Source: Lyophyllum atratum
Taxonomy: Eukaryota > Basidiomycota > Agaricomycetes > Agaricales > Lyophyllaceae
DNA: 64,000 nucleotides
Reading direction: 5' to 3'
Assembly: GCA_014905825.1 (NCBI GenBank)
Contig: JACGCN010000073.1
Span: forward strand, 1 to 64,000
The position numbers and the translations under genes were made by a program. Shown piece by piece: positions 33,922 to 45,034 of this stretch (position 1 is the stretch's first letter; every line of letters begins with the position of its first letter). The notes beneath the pieces are model-generated. The model saw only the letters and a list, made by a program, of their open reading frames with translations, made no database searches and was not told where the DNA came from.

Positions 33922-36015
33922 ATGGATGCTGGGACCAAGCGCGTATCTTGCAGCGCAGATGACCTTTCTAGAAAGCTAGAAGGACCCCGCAGGAAAAAGG
34001 CGCGATTGTCCTTAGCGACGGATCCAGATTCCGACGATGCACTGACTGGCAGGGGGTTAGCGAGCGGTACGGATAGTGGGGACGTGGACACAAGCGATGA
34101 AGAACGTAGTACAGAAGATGGGCAGGAGGGTGAAGAAGATGGCGAAGATGCAGAGGAGGAGGGAGACGAAGATGACAGCGACGAAACAGAACCACGACCG
34201 CAGGAGGACCTGGTGGTCCAGGATCGTTTTGGTTCCCTCTTCGAGAGCAAGAAGCGGCTACCGTCCAGACCTTCTTCGCCGCCTATACAACAAAAAGAAG
34301 TGTCCTTTTTCTCCCTGGGTATATCCCCACCACTTCAGGCAGCCCTTTCCTCCATGTCGATCTGGAATCCAACTGGAGTGCAAGCAGCTTGTATACCCCC
34401 ACTACTCTCCGGTAATGTTCAAGCCGCTTTGTTGAAGAAGCTTACACTTACGTATATCAAAACCTCAAGGCAGAGACTGTATCGGTAACGCGAAGACGGG
34501 CTCAGGCAAAACCATTGCTTTTGCACTCCCAATTCTCCAGAAACTCTCGGTCGATCCCTACGGGATTTTCGCACTGGTGCTAACGCCAACGAGGCTCGTG
34601 AGGCTTTTTCTGAACTCCAGTGAATATTTGCCAACAGTTGCCTTGTCTACAGGGAATTGGCATTCCAAATATCTGAACAATTCGCGGTCCTAGGGCCGTC
34701 GCTCAACATCCGTACCGCTGTGGTGGTCGGAGGCATGGATATGATGGCTCAGGCGCTTGAACTCAGGAATCGGCCACACGTCGTCATTGCCACACCGGGC
34801 AGAATCGTGGACCACCTGCGAAGTAGTCCTGGTGAATGGGACTTATCAAGAGTCAAATTCTTGGTATGTCTGGGAACTTTGCATCTAGGGATGTGACCAC
34901 AGTGCTCATGACACCGGCAGGTTCTAGATGAGGCTGATCGCCTTCTGACGGAGACGTTTGCCTCGGAATTGGGCTACTTGTTTGGGGCCCTTCCTCAGGA
35001 TCGGCAGACATGCCTGTTTACAGCGACGCTAACACCCTCGATCGAGGCACTAGCGAGCGCTCAACCGCGACCGGGCAAGCAGAAGCCATTTGTCCATAGA
35101 ATGACCGAAAAGTATGTGCGACGCCGTATTTCATGTGGTCTAATGACGTTGACACTTTGGCAGCATCGAAACGGTATCCACCCTCCAACAATATTATCTC
35201 CTCGTTCCATCCCACGTTCGAGAGACTTACCTCTATCATCTACTTTGCAACCCACCCGACTCCATCGTACACTTGCGCCGCGCTCCCCCAGAGCCCGTGA
35301 AAGGGTCGCGGAAACCGAAACCAAAAGGCCGACAAAAGGAGAAGAGACGCTCTGCGAACGACGAAGACGAAGAACCCGAGCAACCACCGCCTACCATCAT
35401 TTTCTGCACAAGACCTCGTACAGCCGCGTATCTGACGAACTTCTTGAAGTCGTTATCAATACGAAGCACGGCGTTGCATTCTCGCTTGACACAACGGGAA
35501 CGGCTGTCTTCTCTGTCGCTCTTCCGAGCTTCTGTTGTTCCGGTGCTGATATCAACGGATGTAGGAGCGCGAGGACTTGATATCGAAGAAGTAGCCATGG
35601 TCATCAACTGGGACATGCCCAATGAGCCCGAGGAGTACACGCATCGGGTAGGTAGAACGGCGCGTGCAGGGCGAGGAGGCGTGGCGGTCAGCTTCGTGAC
35701 GGAACGTGACGAGGAGAGAGTACTGAAGATTGAAGAACGCATCAGTAAGTGTGCTTGGCGTTCTGGTGATGCCTAACTAATGGAATTGCTAGGCACGAAG
35801 CTAGCTGAGATGACTCTTCCAGAGGGTAAAGTGCTGGAGAAGCTGAACAAGGTGTCGACGGCCAAACGGCTCGCGAAAATGGTAGGTTGCAACTATTCTT
35901 GCAGGGACTACTGCTGACGGTATCGCTGCAGGAACTTCACGACTCTGACTTTGGAAAGCGGGAGGAAATCCACAACATCAAACAAGCGAAGCGAGATCAT
36001 GATCGGGGGCAGTAG
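33922..36015 (+). CDS. DBP8: ATP-dependent RNA helicase DBP8 (DDX49)
   Basis: Nucleolar DEAD-box helicase for small-subunit rRNA processing. The first in-frame ATG is 33922 ([14 protein letters not shown]). An acidic N terminus precedes the Q-motif region [25 protein letters not shown]. After an intron the core motifs follow in order: NAKTGSGKT (I), LTPTR split from [10 protein letters not shown] by an intron, [13 protein letters not shown] (Ib), [10 protein letters not shown] (II), [13 protein letters not shown] (III), [14 protein letters not shown] (IV), [16 protein letters not shown] (V) and [15 protein letters not shown] (VI). The C terminus is basic ([14 protein letters not shown]) and ends KRDHDRGQ with TAG at 36013. 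An unusual Lys-rich then acidic insert (about 35265-35390) sits just before motif IV. All catalytic residues are present, in contrast to the pseudo-helicase at 23203-26438. Confidence 0.93.
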
Positions 36016-36093
36016 CTATGTCCGGAATTAGGGAGAATGTTGTAGAACAGGGAAATTAGGACCAATTTCAAAAAGGGGCAGTGACTGTGGCGA

Positions 36094-36101
36094 TGACGTC
36101 A
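36094..36101. promoter_or_regulatory. palindromic CRE-type site
   Basis: TGACGTCA, the full ATF/CREB-type bZIP palindrome, lies 6 bases before the TATA box of the BTB gene. A second perfect copy is at 37874-37881, downstream of the same gene. Confidence 0.45.
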
Positions 36102-36106
36102 GAGCT

Positions 36107-36113
36107 TATATAA
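36107..36113 (+). promoter_or_regulatory. TATA box of BTB gene
   Basis: TATATAA 78-84 bases upstream of the candidate ATG at 36191, with a CRE-type palindrome directly before it. Confidence 0.55.
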
Positions 36114-36190
36114 GATGGCAAGGGATCGTGCCAGGGCGAGACCCCAGTCTTGTTTCTTTTGCTAGGCAGTCAGTCACACAGACCTTGACC

Positions 36191-37358
36191 ATGGACCATG
36201 CTGATTGGGATAATGTCCTCCAATACGTCGCCGACCCCCTCGACCTCAACATATCCTTCCCCGACAAACGACCCGACCTCAACCAGTGTACCAACCTCAA
36301 TGGCCAGGTCCCGACCCCTCCAGTACGCGTTGTCTATCGGTCTATTCATACATTTGCTCACCCCAGACAAGTCGTCGCACGATGGATCACCGTTACACGA
36401 CGATCCTTCTGAAGCGAACACCCTAGTCTCTGTTTCGACCACTTTTTACCCCGGTGCACAACACCAATCCCTTGGCCCAGACGTTATCTTGCTTTCTTCA
36501 GACAGTGTCTTCTTCTACGTTCATTCTCATTTACTTGTTGGCGCCTCCGAAAATGGCTTTCACTCTTTGCTCCCCCCACCTCCGTCTTCGAAAGACCAGG
36601 ACCCTATCGTCGACGCACCAGAGACCTCGACGGTGCTAAATATCATTCTGCACACCATATACGACATGTCGTGCGCCCATTATTCACCCTCCTTTTCTCA
36701 CCTTTGCACCGCCGTCAGACGATTGCCGTTCTACGGAATACATCCAAAATCACGTGTCATGCCAGGCACGCCTCTCTACTCCCTGCTGCTATCGCAGGCT
36801 CCGCTTTACCCCCTCGAAGTCTACACCCTGTCCGCCTCTTTCAATCTTTATGAACTTGCAGTGTCGACCTCATCACATCTCCTCTCCTTCCCTCTCTCTA
36901 CCTTGACGGACGAAATGGCAGAAGCCATTGGTCCTGTCTACTTAAAACGGTTGTTCTTCCTCCACTTTGGTCGATCCGATGCATTGAAGCGTGTTCTGCT
37001 ATCACCTCCTCATCCACATGCGCCAACACACTGGTGTGACTTTTCAGACCAAAAGAAATTGACCAGGGCCTGGGCGCTCGCCTCGGCCTATCTCGCTTGG
37101 GATGCAAGACCAGGTCTGTTTCTTCCGTGTCGTAGTATATATGTTCCTGACACATCGTGCCTAGATCTCTCGACAAGCACAATGGAGTCAGCTCTGCGGC
37201 CTTTGGAAGAGCATCTTGGATGCGACGACTGCAAGCAAGCGCTCAGAGATCGCATAAAGAACCTCGTCGTCCAGTGGTCCATCGTTAAGGTACGCTGATT
37301 TCGTTTGGATTTGATGTCTACACTTGACACTCTCACCAATATCCAGCGGACGATCTGA
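36191..37358 (+). CDS. BTB/POZ-domain protein (agaricomycete type)
   Basis: Nuclear or cytosolic BTB-fold protein of a type common and expanded in mushrooms; function unknown. The domain starts at GPDVILLSSDSVFFYVHSHLL and continues through HSLLPPPPSSKDQDPIVD, TVLNIILHTIYDMSCAHYSP, FSHLCTAVRRLPFYGI, SLLLSQAPLYPLEVYTLSA and VSTSSHLLSFPLSTLTD. The C-terminal module FSDQKKLTRAWALASAYLAW, then CDDCKQALRDRI and VVQWSIVK, joins a 12-nt last exon (RTI, TGA at 37356) across the intron 37290-37346. The N terminus is ambiguous. ATG 36191 opens MDHADWDNVLQYVADPLDLN in one frame and needs an intron before the BTB frame, while ATG 36198 reads straight through in the BTB frame. The Leu/Asn-rich reading from 36191 looks more protein-like to me. 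Confidence 0.78.
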
Positions 37359-38096
37359 TTGCATGTTCCGCACCCCGCTGACGGCCCTTCCTTCTTCTGG
37401 TGCTCAAAAAACGCGTCACACCCGCTTCCCTCCCTTTTGCTGTAAAACACGTAGCATCCATTCACTGGCCGCTTCTTCATATCGCGCACCCAAAACTGTG
37501 TGCCCATTGCCTCCACCCACGGGTTATCTTATTCGCCGCCTTCGCCAATCGCAAACCGCTTGTACCAATATCTCGAGCATACATTCACACCCACGTATAT
37601 CCAGGCCTCTGACAGCATGGACCCGATACCCAAAGGCCTTACTCTTTTTGCCCCAGACCCATGCATTTGTATCCCCGCTTTGACACAGATCGAACCATAC
37701 ACGCATCTTGATCTCTGTACCACCACCCCAGTTCTCCGTCATACACGCGCAGGGAACTCATACTTTACTTATAAGTTTTTACCCTATTTTACGCAATACA
37801 CGTCCATTAACGATGTCTAGTTGCTTTCCAGGGCCAAGATTGTGAAAAAAGAAAGAAAGAAATGACGCGTTGGTGACGTCAGTAAGTGCCTGAGGACCGG
37901 AGTCAGATCGTCCAATACATTTGTGCCTATTTGTGCACGTGTGGGCCCGAATGGTACCGGCGGCTTGGTTGGCGGCTAGATCAGTGAGCGCGTGAGCCGT
38001 CGCCCGTGTCACTCACGCAGCGTCACTCAGGCCTCAGGTGCCAGCCAGACAGGTATAATCATTATGAATAAAAGTACATGGTCACAAGGTATCGTG
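37359..38096. other. convergent 3' intergenic, 740 bp
   Basis: Between the BTB and MOB1 stops. Only overlapping short frames with no motif. It includes a TGACGTCA palindrome at 37874-37881. No gene called. Confidence 0.45.
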
Positions 38097-39210
38097 TTAT
38101 CGTGCTTTATCCTCTGCGAGAATTGCATCGTTCAGCTCATCCAGCGGTGCGAGTTCTTTCTTATCAACCAAATCAAACTGCAGGTTGATTGTAGTCATTC
38201 AGTATTGCTGTCTTTTGTTGGAGGCGAAAACATACCTCATTGATGAACAGGAAAAAGTGCTTGTAGCTGGTGTTAAGGTGGGCTGCTTGACGCGTCAGAA
38301 AATGACAACTGCTGCATTGCGCCTTATGAATATACCTTCTATGCCAAGGGCGCATATTTGATCAAAGTGGTTGCTGTAGATGTGTGCATACACCCGAAAC
38401 AAGCGGCGGACAATAGTGCGCACAGTATCACGGAAGTTGCGTGGAAACGGTACGCCTTGAATGTAGAGAACGACGTAGGTAAATGAACGAGTAGGAATTG
38501 CATGTTGATAATGCTCACCGATCTTGTTTGGGAACACGCTCTCATCGTCCAGCAGACCTTGTGCCCAGTTCATCAGTGCATCGACATACTCAGGAGCCGG
38601 AAGCTTTGTGGGCCTCTTGTACTTGACACCGTCTTCCCACAGATATTCATAACTGTGCAATAGACATCAATATCCTTTTCGCGCTTTCTCAAACGTCCAT
38701 ACAGACCGTGGGCCAGCGGACATTATCGGACACTGTACAATCAGTGCCGTCAGCCCTAGCCAATGGCGCATAGCATCAGCATCCATACCTCCTGTGACGT
38801 GCAAAACTCGGTGACGGTCCCGTATAGCATGTTCAAATGGTTGAAGAAGTCGACGGCTGACTATCGATTAGCGAGAGTTCGCTCAGCCGTTATCTCGCCA
38901 CATACCATGCACCGCAAGCCACTCGTTCATGTCCTCTCCCTCAGGGAGCTGGACCGCTAATCTCAGGTTTCCGGATCCCTGAACGCGTTATAAATACCAA
39001 GTATCGTGTAATCTGTCTGCATGGATGCATGATGCTCTTACCAAGGTTGCCTCCGCGTATTTTCTCAACTGATATTGTTTCGTCCCCTCTGGCACGTCCT
39101 TGCGCGGCTTGAACGTGCGGGTCTTGCCTCTGATATGTTTTTACACTGGATGTTACATTTTTTCAGCATTCGTATTGCATGGACGCTTACAGGCCGAAGA
39201 AGGACGACAT
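38097..39210 (-). CDS. MOB1: MOB1 kinase activator
   Basis: Mob1/phocein protein, a partner and activator of NDR/LATS kinases in mitotic exit and septation. The start exon at 39210 is short (MSSFFGL). Following exons give RTFKPRKDVPEGTKQYQLRK, GSGNLRLAVQLPEGEDMNEW, AVDFFNHLNMLYGTVTEFC and CPIMSAGPR (zinc-site cysteines), then YEYLWEDGVKYKRP. Next are APEYVDALMNWAQGLLDDES, KIG, VPFPRNFRDTVRTIVRRLF, RVYAHIYSNHFDQI (zinc-site histidines), AHLNTSYKHFFLFINEF and LAPLDELNDAILAEDKAR, ending TAA at 38097. The four zinc ligands expected of the family are all there. About six introns. It is divergent from the DJ-1/PfpI gene, 213 bp between starts. Confidence 0.94.
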
Positions 39211-39376
39211 GGCAGCAGATAATGAGAACTGGACGTACTGGACAATGGTGTGACTATCGATTGCTGCCCTGCTTACAAATCGCATCAAGATCTTATCTTA
39301 TCGTAGTGGGTATTCTCAACATCCAGATCATAGATGACGTGACGGCTCAACTGACAAACCACAGACGACCGGAAAA

Positions 39377-39383
39377 TATATAA
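39377..39383 (+). promoter_or_regulatory. TATA box of DJ-1/PfpI gene
   Basis: TATATAA 41-47 bases upstream of the ATG at 39424, close enough that the leader must be very short. Confidence 0.55.
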
Positions 39384-39423
39384 TGAGCAGTCCGACGCGT
39401 CTTAGAATCCACACAGTCTCACC

Positions 39424-40414
39424 ATGCCTTCCGTTCTCTTTGTATATACCTCAGCCGACAAGACACTCACTGGTAACCAGACGGTGAGGCCTACCGATTT
39501 TCCGTAAGGCCTTCACTAACCAAGACAAAAGGGCTGGTATTTGCCAGAAGCCGCACACCCATACTATGTGCTTGCACCACATTTCAAGATCGACTTCGCC
39601 GCGCCCGAAGGGCCCAACCCGCCTGTCGATGAAGGCAGCGTAAAGGTAGATCCATTCGATCCACTTTGCAAGACATTCTTCTTCAACGTGCTCTAGGCGT
39701 TTGAAAGTGATGAACAAAGCGTAAAGTTCCTCAACGATGACACTGTCAAAGACAAGTTTGCGAACGCAAAGAAGCTTGTCGATGTGAACCCAAAGGATTA
39801 CGACGCGATATTTTACGTTGGAGGCCATGGTCCAGTCATCGATCTGGCATTTGATGATACCAATGCGAAGCTCGCGTCTCTGGTATATATAGATCAGGCT
39901 TATCCCATGACCGCTGTTAACAACCAGGACAGTTTTATCAAGCAGGGAAAATCACGAGCGCGGTGTGCCATGGACCGGCGTCAGTGCTCCCGTACTTCTG
40001 TCGAGGATGACATCTCATGACCTCTGTAGGGCACTCGTTGGCGCCATAGACCCGTCAGGGCACTCGATCTTCGCCGGCAAATCTTTCACGGGCTTCTCCA
40101 ACGCCGAAGAACAGGCCGTCAATAAAGTCAATGTAAGCATACCTGCGATTATCCGAGGTAACGGCCGTTCAGTCTGTAATGTAGGAGATTCCTTTCCTGC
40201 TTGAGGACAAGCTCCAGGAACTGGGTGGCAAGTATGAGAAGGCTCCCGAGCTATGGGCAGTGAGTCATTCTGATCTTCGTCCCGACTTGCTGACGCTTAC
40301 AATGTACATTGTGTTCAGCCCCACGTCGTTGTTGATGGGCACCTCATCACAGGACAGAATCCAGCGTCGGCTGCTGGGGTTGGTGAGGCTATTCTCAAAG
40401 CATTGAAGAAATAA
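39424..40414 (+). CDS. DJ-1/PfpI family protein (Hsp31-like glyoxalase III)
   Basis: Class I glutamine-amidotransferase-like protein of the Hsp31 branch, expected to act on methylglyoxal or as a stress chaperone. The ATG at 39424 gives MPSVLFVYTSADKTLTG, then GWYLPEAAHPYYVL and KIDFAAPEGPNPPVDEGSV. The glutamate after DFAAPEG and the block DAIFYVGGHGPVID are conserved. With the intron closing at a CAG just before 39931, the next exon reads FYQAGKITSAVCHGPA, placing the nucleophile Cys in the usual AVCHG elbow. A short intron starting GTCAGT then leads to ALVGAIDPSGHSIFAGKSFTG, and later exons end HVVVDGHLITGQNPASAAGV and ILKALKK (TAA 40412). The straight reading of this region is out of frame, so the splice choice matters. 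Confidence 0.88.
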
Positions 40415-40645
40415 TCTGTATCAAAATATTTTACCAGAAAAGGGTAGGAGAATACTTGTGATTGCACTATTCGATATGTCATTCGTGCTTGACGTCTTGA
40501 CCCAGCCGTGGATTTTAGGGAAAACGTTCGGAGAACATAAGTTGCTGACTCGTGAACAGACGCCAGGAAGGACGCTCTACCGAATCCAAAGAAATCAAAA
40601 TCATTACACCATTGTTGTACAAGGAATACACCCATGTCGGTGTTA

Positions 40646-41577
40646 TCAAACGAACGCCACAGACATGACCCAGCCTTTTTTCAATGTGAAGCCATCCAAG
40701 GCTGTTTTGGCAACCAAGGCAAGGTCTGGGCTCTCAAAGGTAACTTGGGCTACCTTCACTTTCGCACCTGCGGCATTGGGTGTCGGAGACCATGTTACAT
40801 GTGTTGTCTGGAAGCCTTGGTACCTGAGCAAAATGTCAGCATCATGCAGGGCAAAAGCGTTGGACTACACACTGCTGGAAGAGAACGGAAAGGACTTCGT
40901 CCGTAACCTCTTGCGGTAGGTTGTTGCACACCAGACGCGCTGATGGATATTGCGACGGAGGTGGTATAGCGGTCGTGGCTTCCGAAGAAAGACTGTGAAG
41001 CAGCAATATACTGAGTGACAATAACGACGCGACGTACAAGCATTATTATTCGTTTGCTGTGCTGAATCGTCCTCATCGTCAATTTCCATCTCCTCTTCGT
41101 CCTCCTCTGCCTTTTCCCGTTTTGTAGTCCGCTCCCCATCTGCTTTCTCATCCTCTCGCTGCCGTTTCGCATTCTGTGACACGAGCGCGCTGGCGTTGGC
41201 AGCGGTGGGCGGTACGAACGAGGGATCCTCTCTCCGCAATGTCGCGTATGACTTGCCTTTAGCGTAATCAATGTGCTATGGAACAAGCATGTCATTCAAG
41301 AGTCGGAAGAGAAAGAAAGCGGTGGTCTTACGAGGGGCTTTTCGTAGAACATCATCCCCTCACAAGCCCGCATTGCAGATGTCGCGCCCGCAAGATCTGT
41401 GAACACGAGGAAGGCTTGGCCCCTCATTGATTGGCTTTTTGAGGCGATGATGTCAATGATTTTGCCATAGGTAGTGAAGAGGGCGTATAGCTGCAGCTTG
41501 AGTTCCTCCTTGTTGACCTTATCATTGAGATTGTTGATGTAGAGGGTAGTATTGGGCTGATTGGACGAGGAGGCCAT
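40646..41577 (-). CDS. U1A/U2B''-type snRNP protein (two RRMs)
   Basis: Spliceosomal protein of the U1A/U2B''/SNF family. The in-frame ATG at 41577 opens MASSSNQPNTTLYINNLND. RRM1 carries RNP2-like LYINNL, KVNKEELKLQLYALFTTYGK and RNP1-like MRGQAFLVFTD, then MRACEGMMFYEKPL, the classical U1A-like order. The linker is basic then acidic (KRQREDEKADGERTTKREK, EEDEEEMEIDDEDD). RRM2 opens PSARLVCNNLPQEVTDEVLS, and after an intron with a short spacer continues YQGFQTTHVTWSP and VAQVTFESPDLALVAKT, ending GWVMSVAFV with TGA at 40646. Whether it serves U1, U2 or both cannot be told from sequence; many fungi have a single such protein. Confidence 0.9.
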
Positions 41578-42511
41578 GATTGTGGCGGGACGAGGTCCTG
41601 AACTTTTCAGGATTCCCACGGGCAATTGGGATAGCGCGCCATCCTCAGCCTTGTTCGTGTAAAGGCATGACATAAGCACACATCGGATATTGTCCCCTCG
41701 TCGGCATGAGGACAGCGCGTTGGAGTCAAATACAAGTAGGAAATCGGGCATATTCTAATTGTCAATGTATACTACTACCGGAAAAAATCAAGGGGCTTCG
41801 CGTTACGTTTAGATAGATTTCCTTAGTTCATATCGTCCTCATAATCAGACCGTATATTGTATATCATCTGGATCCTCGCCTTGCGATGCCATGTCAGAAT
41901 CATCAGGCGTCATTGAAGTCATCCCTGCGCTCGGCCCTCTCAACCCTTTCTCTCTCTCCAAGGCCTTCTAGGGTTGTTCTGCCGACCTCCTGAGTCCTGA
42001 CCGGCTTCTAATTATAGTCGCGGGGCATAGGGTTGCTTCCTGAGCCCCATTATATCTTTTTCGGATAGTTATAGCATGTTTAGAGTAATAGCACATACTG
42101 AGTGAGTCTCAGAATCGGCCGGACGTTACAATGGCATAGACAACAAAATTACACGACGCGTTTTAGTGCGTATTATGTACGCGTTTTGGGAAATCAAATT
42201 GTTAGCTCCCCAATTTCCTGCAGAAATAACAACAAGTACAAACACCATTTAGGGTTGCGCCTCTCCAGCGTTCGCGAAAGTTGCAGCTGGCATCTTTGTG
42301 GACCGTCGCGAGTAGAACGAGTTCGAGTTCGTCTGCTTCCCTCCGCCATTCCTTCAAGTCGGAAAACGGCCTTTTCTCTAGCCTCGTGTCTGTCCTACCT
42401 TCTTTTTTAATCCCACTCAAATGTGGTCTGATCATCGCCGTTCAACAGATTTTTGAACTGTAGCTGTCGCACCCTTTCTTGCGCGCCCGGCTGGCTGTAT
42501 CTTCATCCTCG
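41578..42511. other. divergent intergenic, 930 bp
   Basis: Between the snRNP protein and ceramide synthase starts. It holds both promoters and probably a long leader for the synthase, with pyrimidine-rich runs (for example near 42465-42510). No RNA gene or repeat recognised. Confidence 0.45.
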
Positions 42512-43837
42512 ATGACTACCCTCTTTATGACGGAACGGCTTCCTTCCTATCTCGTCCCCTTCTTCTCCCTGTCCTATCCTACCGCCACGCCTAAAAATAC
42601 CGACTCGTTTCCCGATTCCGCGTATTACACTACGGGCCTCCTAGATTTATGTCTCGTCGTTACCTGCATCGCAGTGATGGCCATTCTACGCGACGCCCTA
42701 AGGTTGGGGGTCTTCGAGCCTTTCGCACGCTGGAAGCTCTCCAGAGACTTGAGGAACCGGAAAAAGTTGAAAGCTTCCGACGTGGCTGCCAACGGGAAAT
42801 CCAACGGCCATGCGAACGGCCATGCGAATGGACACGTCAACGGCACGTCTAACAGAAAGAGTCCTGCTGCTAACGGAGTCGCGCAACCAACTTCGAAGGA
42901 ACTTCAAAAAATGCACCGAAGTGTCCTGCGATTTGCCGAACAAGGCTGGTCAGTTGTATATTTCACCCTACAATGGTCCTTTGGAGTCGTATGTTGTGCC
43001 ATCCCACCTTCTCATCTCTTAATGACCCCCACCGCAGTATATTCATCGCAATTTACCCACCCGGATATTCGACCCCACGGACCTTTGGCAAAATTACCCA
43101 CATATACCTCTTGCCGGTCCTCTGAAATTCTACTATCTGACCCAGAACGCGTTCTATATCCATCAAGTACTAATTCTCAATGCTGAGGCGCGACGCAAGG
43201 ACCACATCCAGATGATGGCCCACCACGTCATTACCGTCTTCTTAATGGCCACCAGCTACTTCTCCAACTTCACTCGCGTAGGCTGCCTCATCATGGTTCT
43301 CATGGATTCGTGTGATATATTTCTACCTGTACGTCTTCCTACGCCCACTGTCATTCAATCCTGATGTTGACGCCCTTTTCAGTTGGCAAAGATGATTCGT
43401 TACATCGAAATCAGTCAGCTCGCTTGCGACCTGACCTTTGCCTTTTTCCTAATCTCCTGGCTCATCACACGACACTTCCTGTTCCTTTTCGTCATCTTCT
43501 CTACCTACTATGATCTTCCTAGGCTCGTCCCCTTCAGGTGGTCGGTTGAGGAGGGCCTCTATTTGACCAAAACTGCATGGCTCTTCTTTGTGTCGGCCCT
43601 ATCTGCATTGCAGGTTCGTCCCGTCACTTCAAATGGGTTGTCTCTATCTAAAACTATGCTCAAGGTCCTCCAAATAATTTGGTGTGGCATGATTTGTCGG
43701 ATAGCTTGGCGGGTGCTCACCACCGACAAGGGAGCCTCTGATGATCGCAGTGACGATGAAGGGTAAGAGTGATCATATATCTTCCCGCAGCATGCCCTTG
43801 ACGCGAAGTTTACTTTAGTGATGAGAAAGAGGAGTAG
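42512..43837 (+). CDS. LAG1: ceramide synthase, LAG1/LAC1 family
   Basis: TLC-domain acyltransferase of the endoplasmic reticulum that N-acylates sphingoid bases. The first in-frame ATG is 42512 (MTTLFMTERLPSYL). A first helix (TTGLLDLCLVVTCIAVMAIL) precedes a cytosolic segment with an NGH-repeat, then LQKMHRSVLRFAEQGWSVVY and the TLC domain: ILNAEARRKDHIQMMAHHVI contains the HH of the Lag1 motif, followed by FSNFTRVGCLIMVLMDSCDI. Further helices are LAKMIRYIEISQLACDLTFA, FLISWLITRHFLFLFVIF and IIWCGMICRIAWRVL. The acidic tail is completed by an exon after 43818 and ends DEKEE with TAG at 43835. About four introns. The catalytic histidines and the tail needed in yeast for regulation are present. 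Confidence 0.92.
42800..42846 (+). repeat. NGH-coding short repeat in LAG1
   Basis: A short run of 12-nt units of the form AACGGCCATGCG codes for NGHANGHANGHVNG in the cytosolic segment after the first helix. Units differ at a few bases, so it is an imperfect repeat. Confidence 0.7.
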
Positions 43838-44156
43838 CGCGAAACAGAGGAGAACTTTGAACCCCAGATAGAACTTACAGCTTCTACATATCCCTGGGAG
43901 GTAGATTTAGACTATTTAACCAAAGCATACCATATATACAGCCAATTTTGAGGACTACTACTACTAGTTTGCACTTGAGGCTGTAATTCCATTAGCGCCC
44001 ATCATGTGATCAGAACTTGCCTTATCGGGTTGGCATCATCGACTTAGTCCACTGGCTCTGTACCACTCACATACCTCTGCTGCGCCGCTTCTCCTTCCCT
44101 TTGCTACCCATCTGCACGAACCCTTCTACCTTTCTAGTACTTGCGAGTCGCACCCC
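43838..44156. other. intergenic, promoter of SNF7 gene
   Basis: About 320 bases between two same-strand genes. Presumed 3' UTR and promoter; nothing else recognised. Confidence 0.4.
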
Positions 44157-45034
44157 ATGATGGCCAGCTTCATGAACTACTTTGGAGCTCGGCGCGATCC
44201 CAAGCAATCAGCGCGGGATGCGATAGTCTCACTACGGCAGCAGCTACAGATGATCGAGAAGAAAGAAGACTACCTACAGAAGAAGATTGACGACGAGCTG
44301 AAGAAGGCGAAAGCAAATGCCGTTTCCAATAAAGCAGGTGCGATATTCAATAATATAGAGTGGCTAGTACTGAAAGGTTATACCGTGCGCACTGTAGTTG
44401 CAACAGCTGCTTTGAAACGAAAGAAAGCGAGCGAAGCGGAACTAGACCGTCTAGCTGGGACACGATTACAGCTTGAGATGCAAGTGAATACCCTGGAGTC
44501 CGCTAATCTGAATGCGGAGACAATGACCGCCATGAAGAAGGCGTCAGACGCATTGAAGGTCATTCACGGTAACCTGTGAGTCGCAGTCATTCTCTTGCTG
44601 CGGAAATCCTTATATAACTACGATTAGGGATATGAATAAGGTGGATGCGACAATGGCGGCTGTGAACGAGCAGCGAGAACTGGCAAATGAGATTGCGGAG
44701 GCCCTTGCGAACCCATTGACCTCCGGCGTGGACCTCGACGAAGTAACTGCTCTGCTGATCTTAAGCCGACTTGAACTGATAAACTGTCCACAGGATGAAC
44801 TGAAGGCGGAGCTAGAGGAGTTGGAACAAGACGAGCTGAACGAGCGACTGAGCGGAGCGGAGCGCGCCCCGGTACATATGCCGGAAGGAATGAGGGTTGA
44901 AGGTGTGTTCTGTGTGGTTGTCATTTCTATAATGATGAGCTAACATGCCTCCAGGACAACGACAACCCGTCGCTGTGGCAGAAGACGACGAGGAAGCACA
45001 GCTCAGGGAGCTACAAGCTGCCTTGGCTATGTAG
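44157..45034 (+). CDS. SNF7: ESCRT-III subunit SNF7 (VPS32/CHMP4)
   Basis: Core ESCRT-III polymer protein for multivesicular body sorting and membrane scission at endosomes. It starts MMASFMNYFGARRDPKQSAR (44157; a second Met follows at once), then helix 1 DAIVSLRQQLQMIEKKEDYL and QKKIDDELKKAKANAVSNK. An intron (about 44338-44399) splits the Ala/Val boundary. The next exon gives TAALKRKKASEAELDRLAGT, helix 2 and AETMTAMKKASDALK, and the next MNKVDATMAAVNEQRELANE. The acidic C-terminal half DELKAELEELEQDELNERLS is followed by a final exon ending REL QAALAM, resembling the Alix/Bro1-binding helix and MIM-like tail. TAG at 45032. Three or four introns, length normal. Confidence 0.93.

Noticed and set aside
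37324..37820. Overlapping plus-strand frames after the BTB gene
   Set aside because: Low-complexity composition and no domain in any frame; better explained as 3' UTR and intergenic sequence.
31232..39210. HMG-box gene as part of a mating-type locus
   Set aside because: No homeodomain, pheromone or receptor gene and no MIP neighbour is present.
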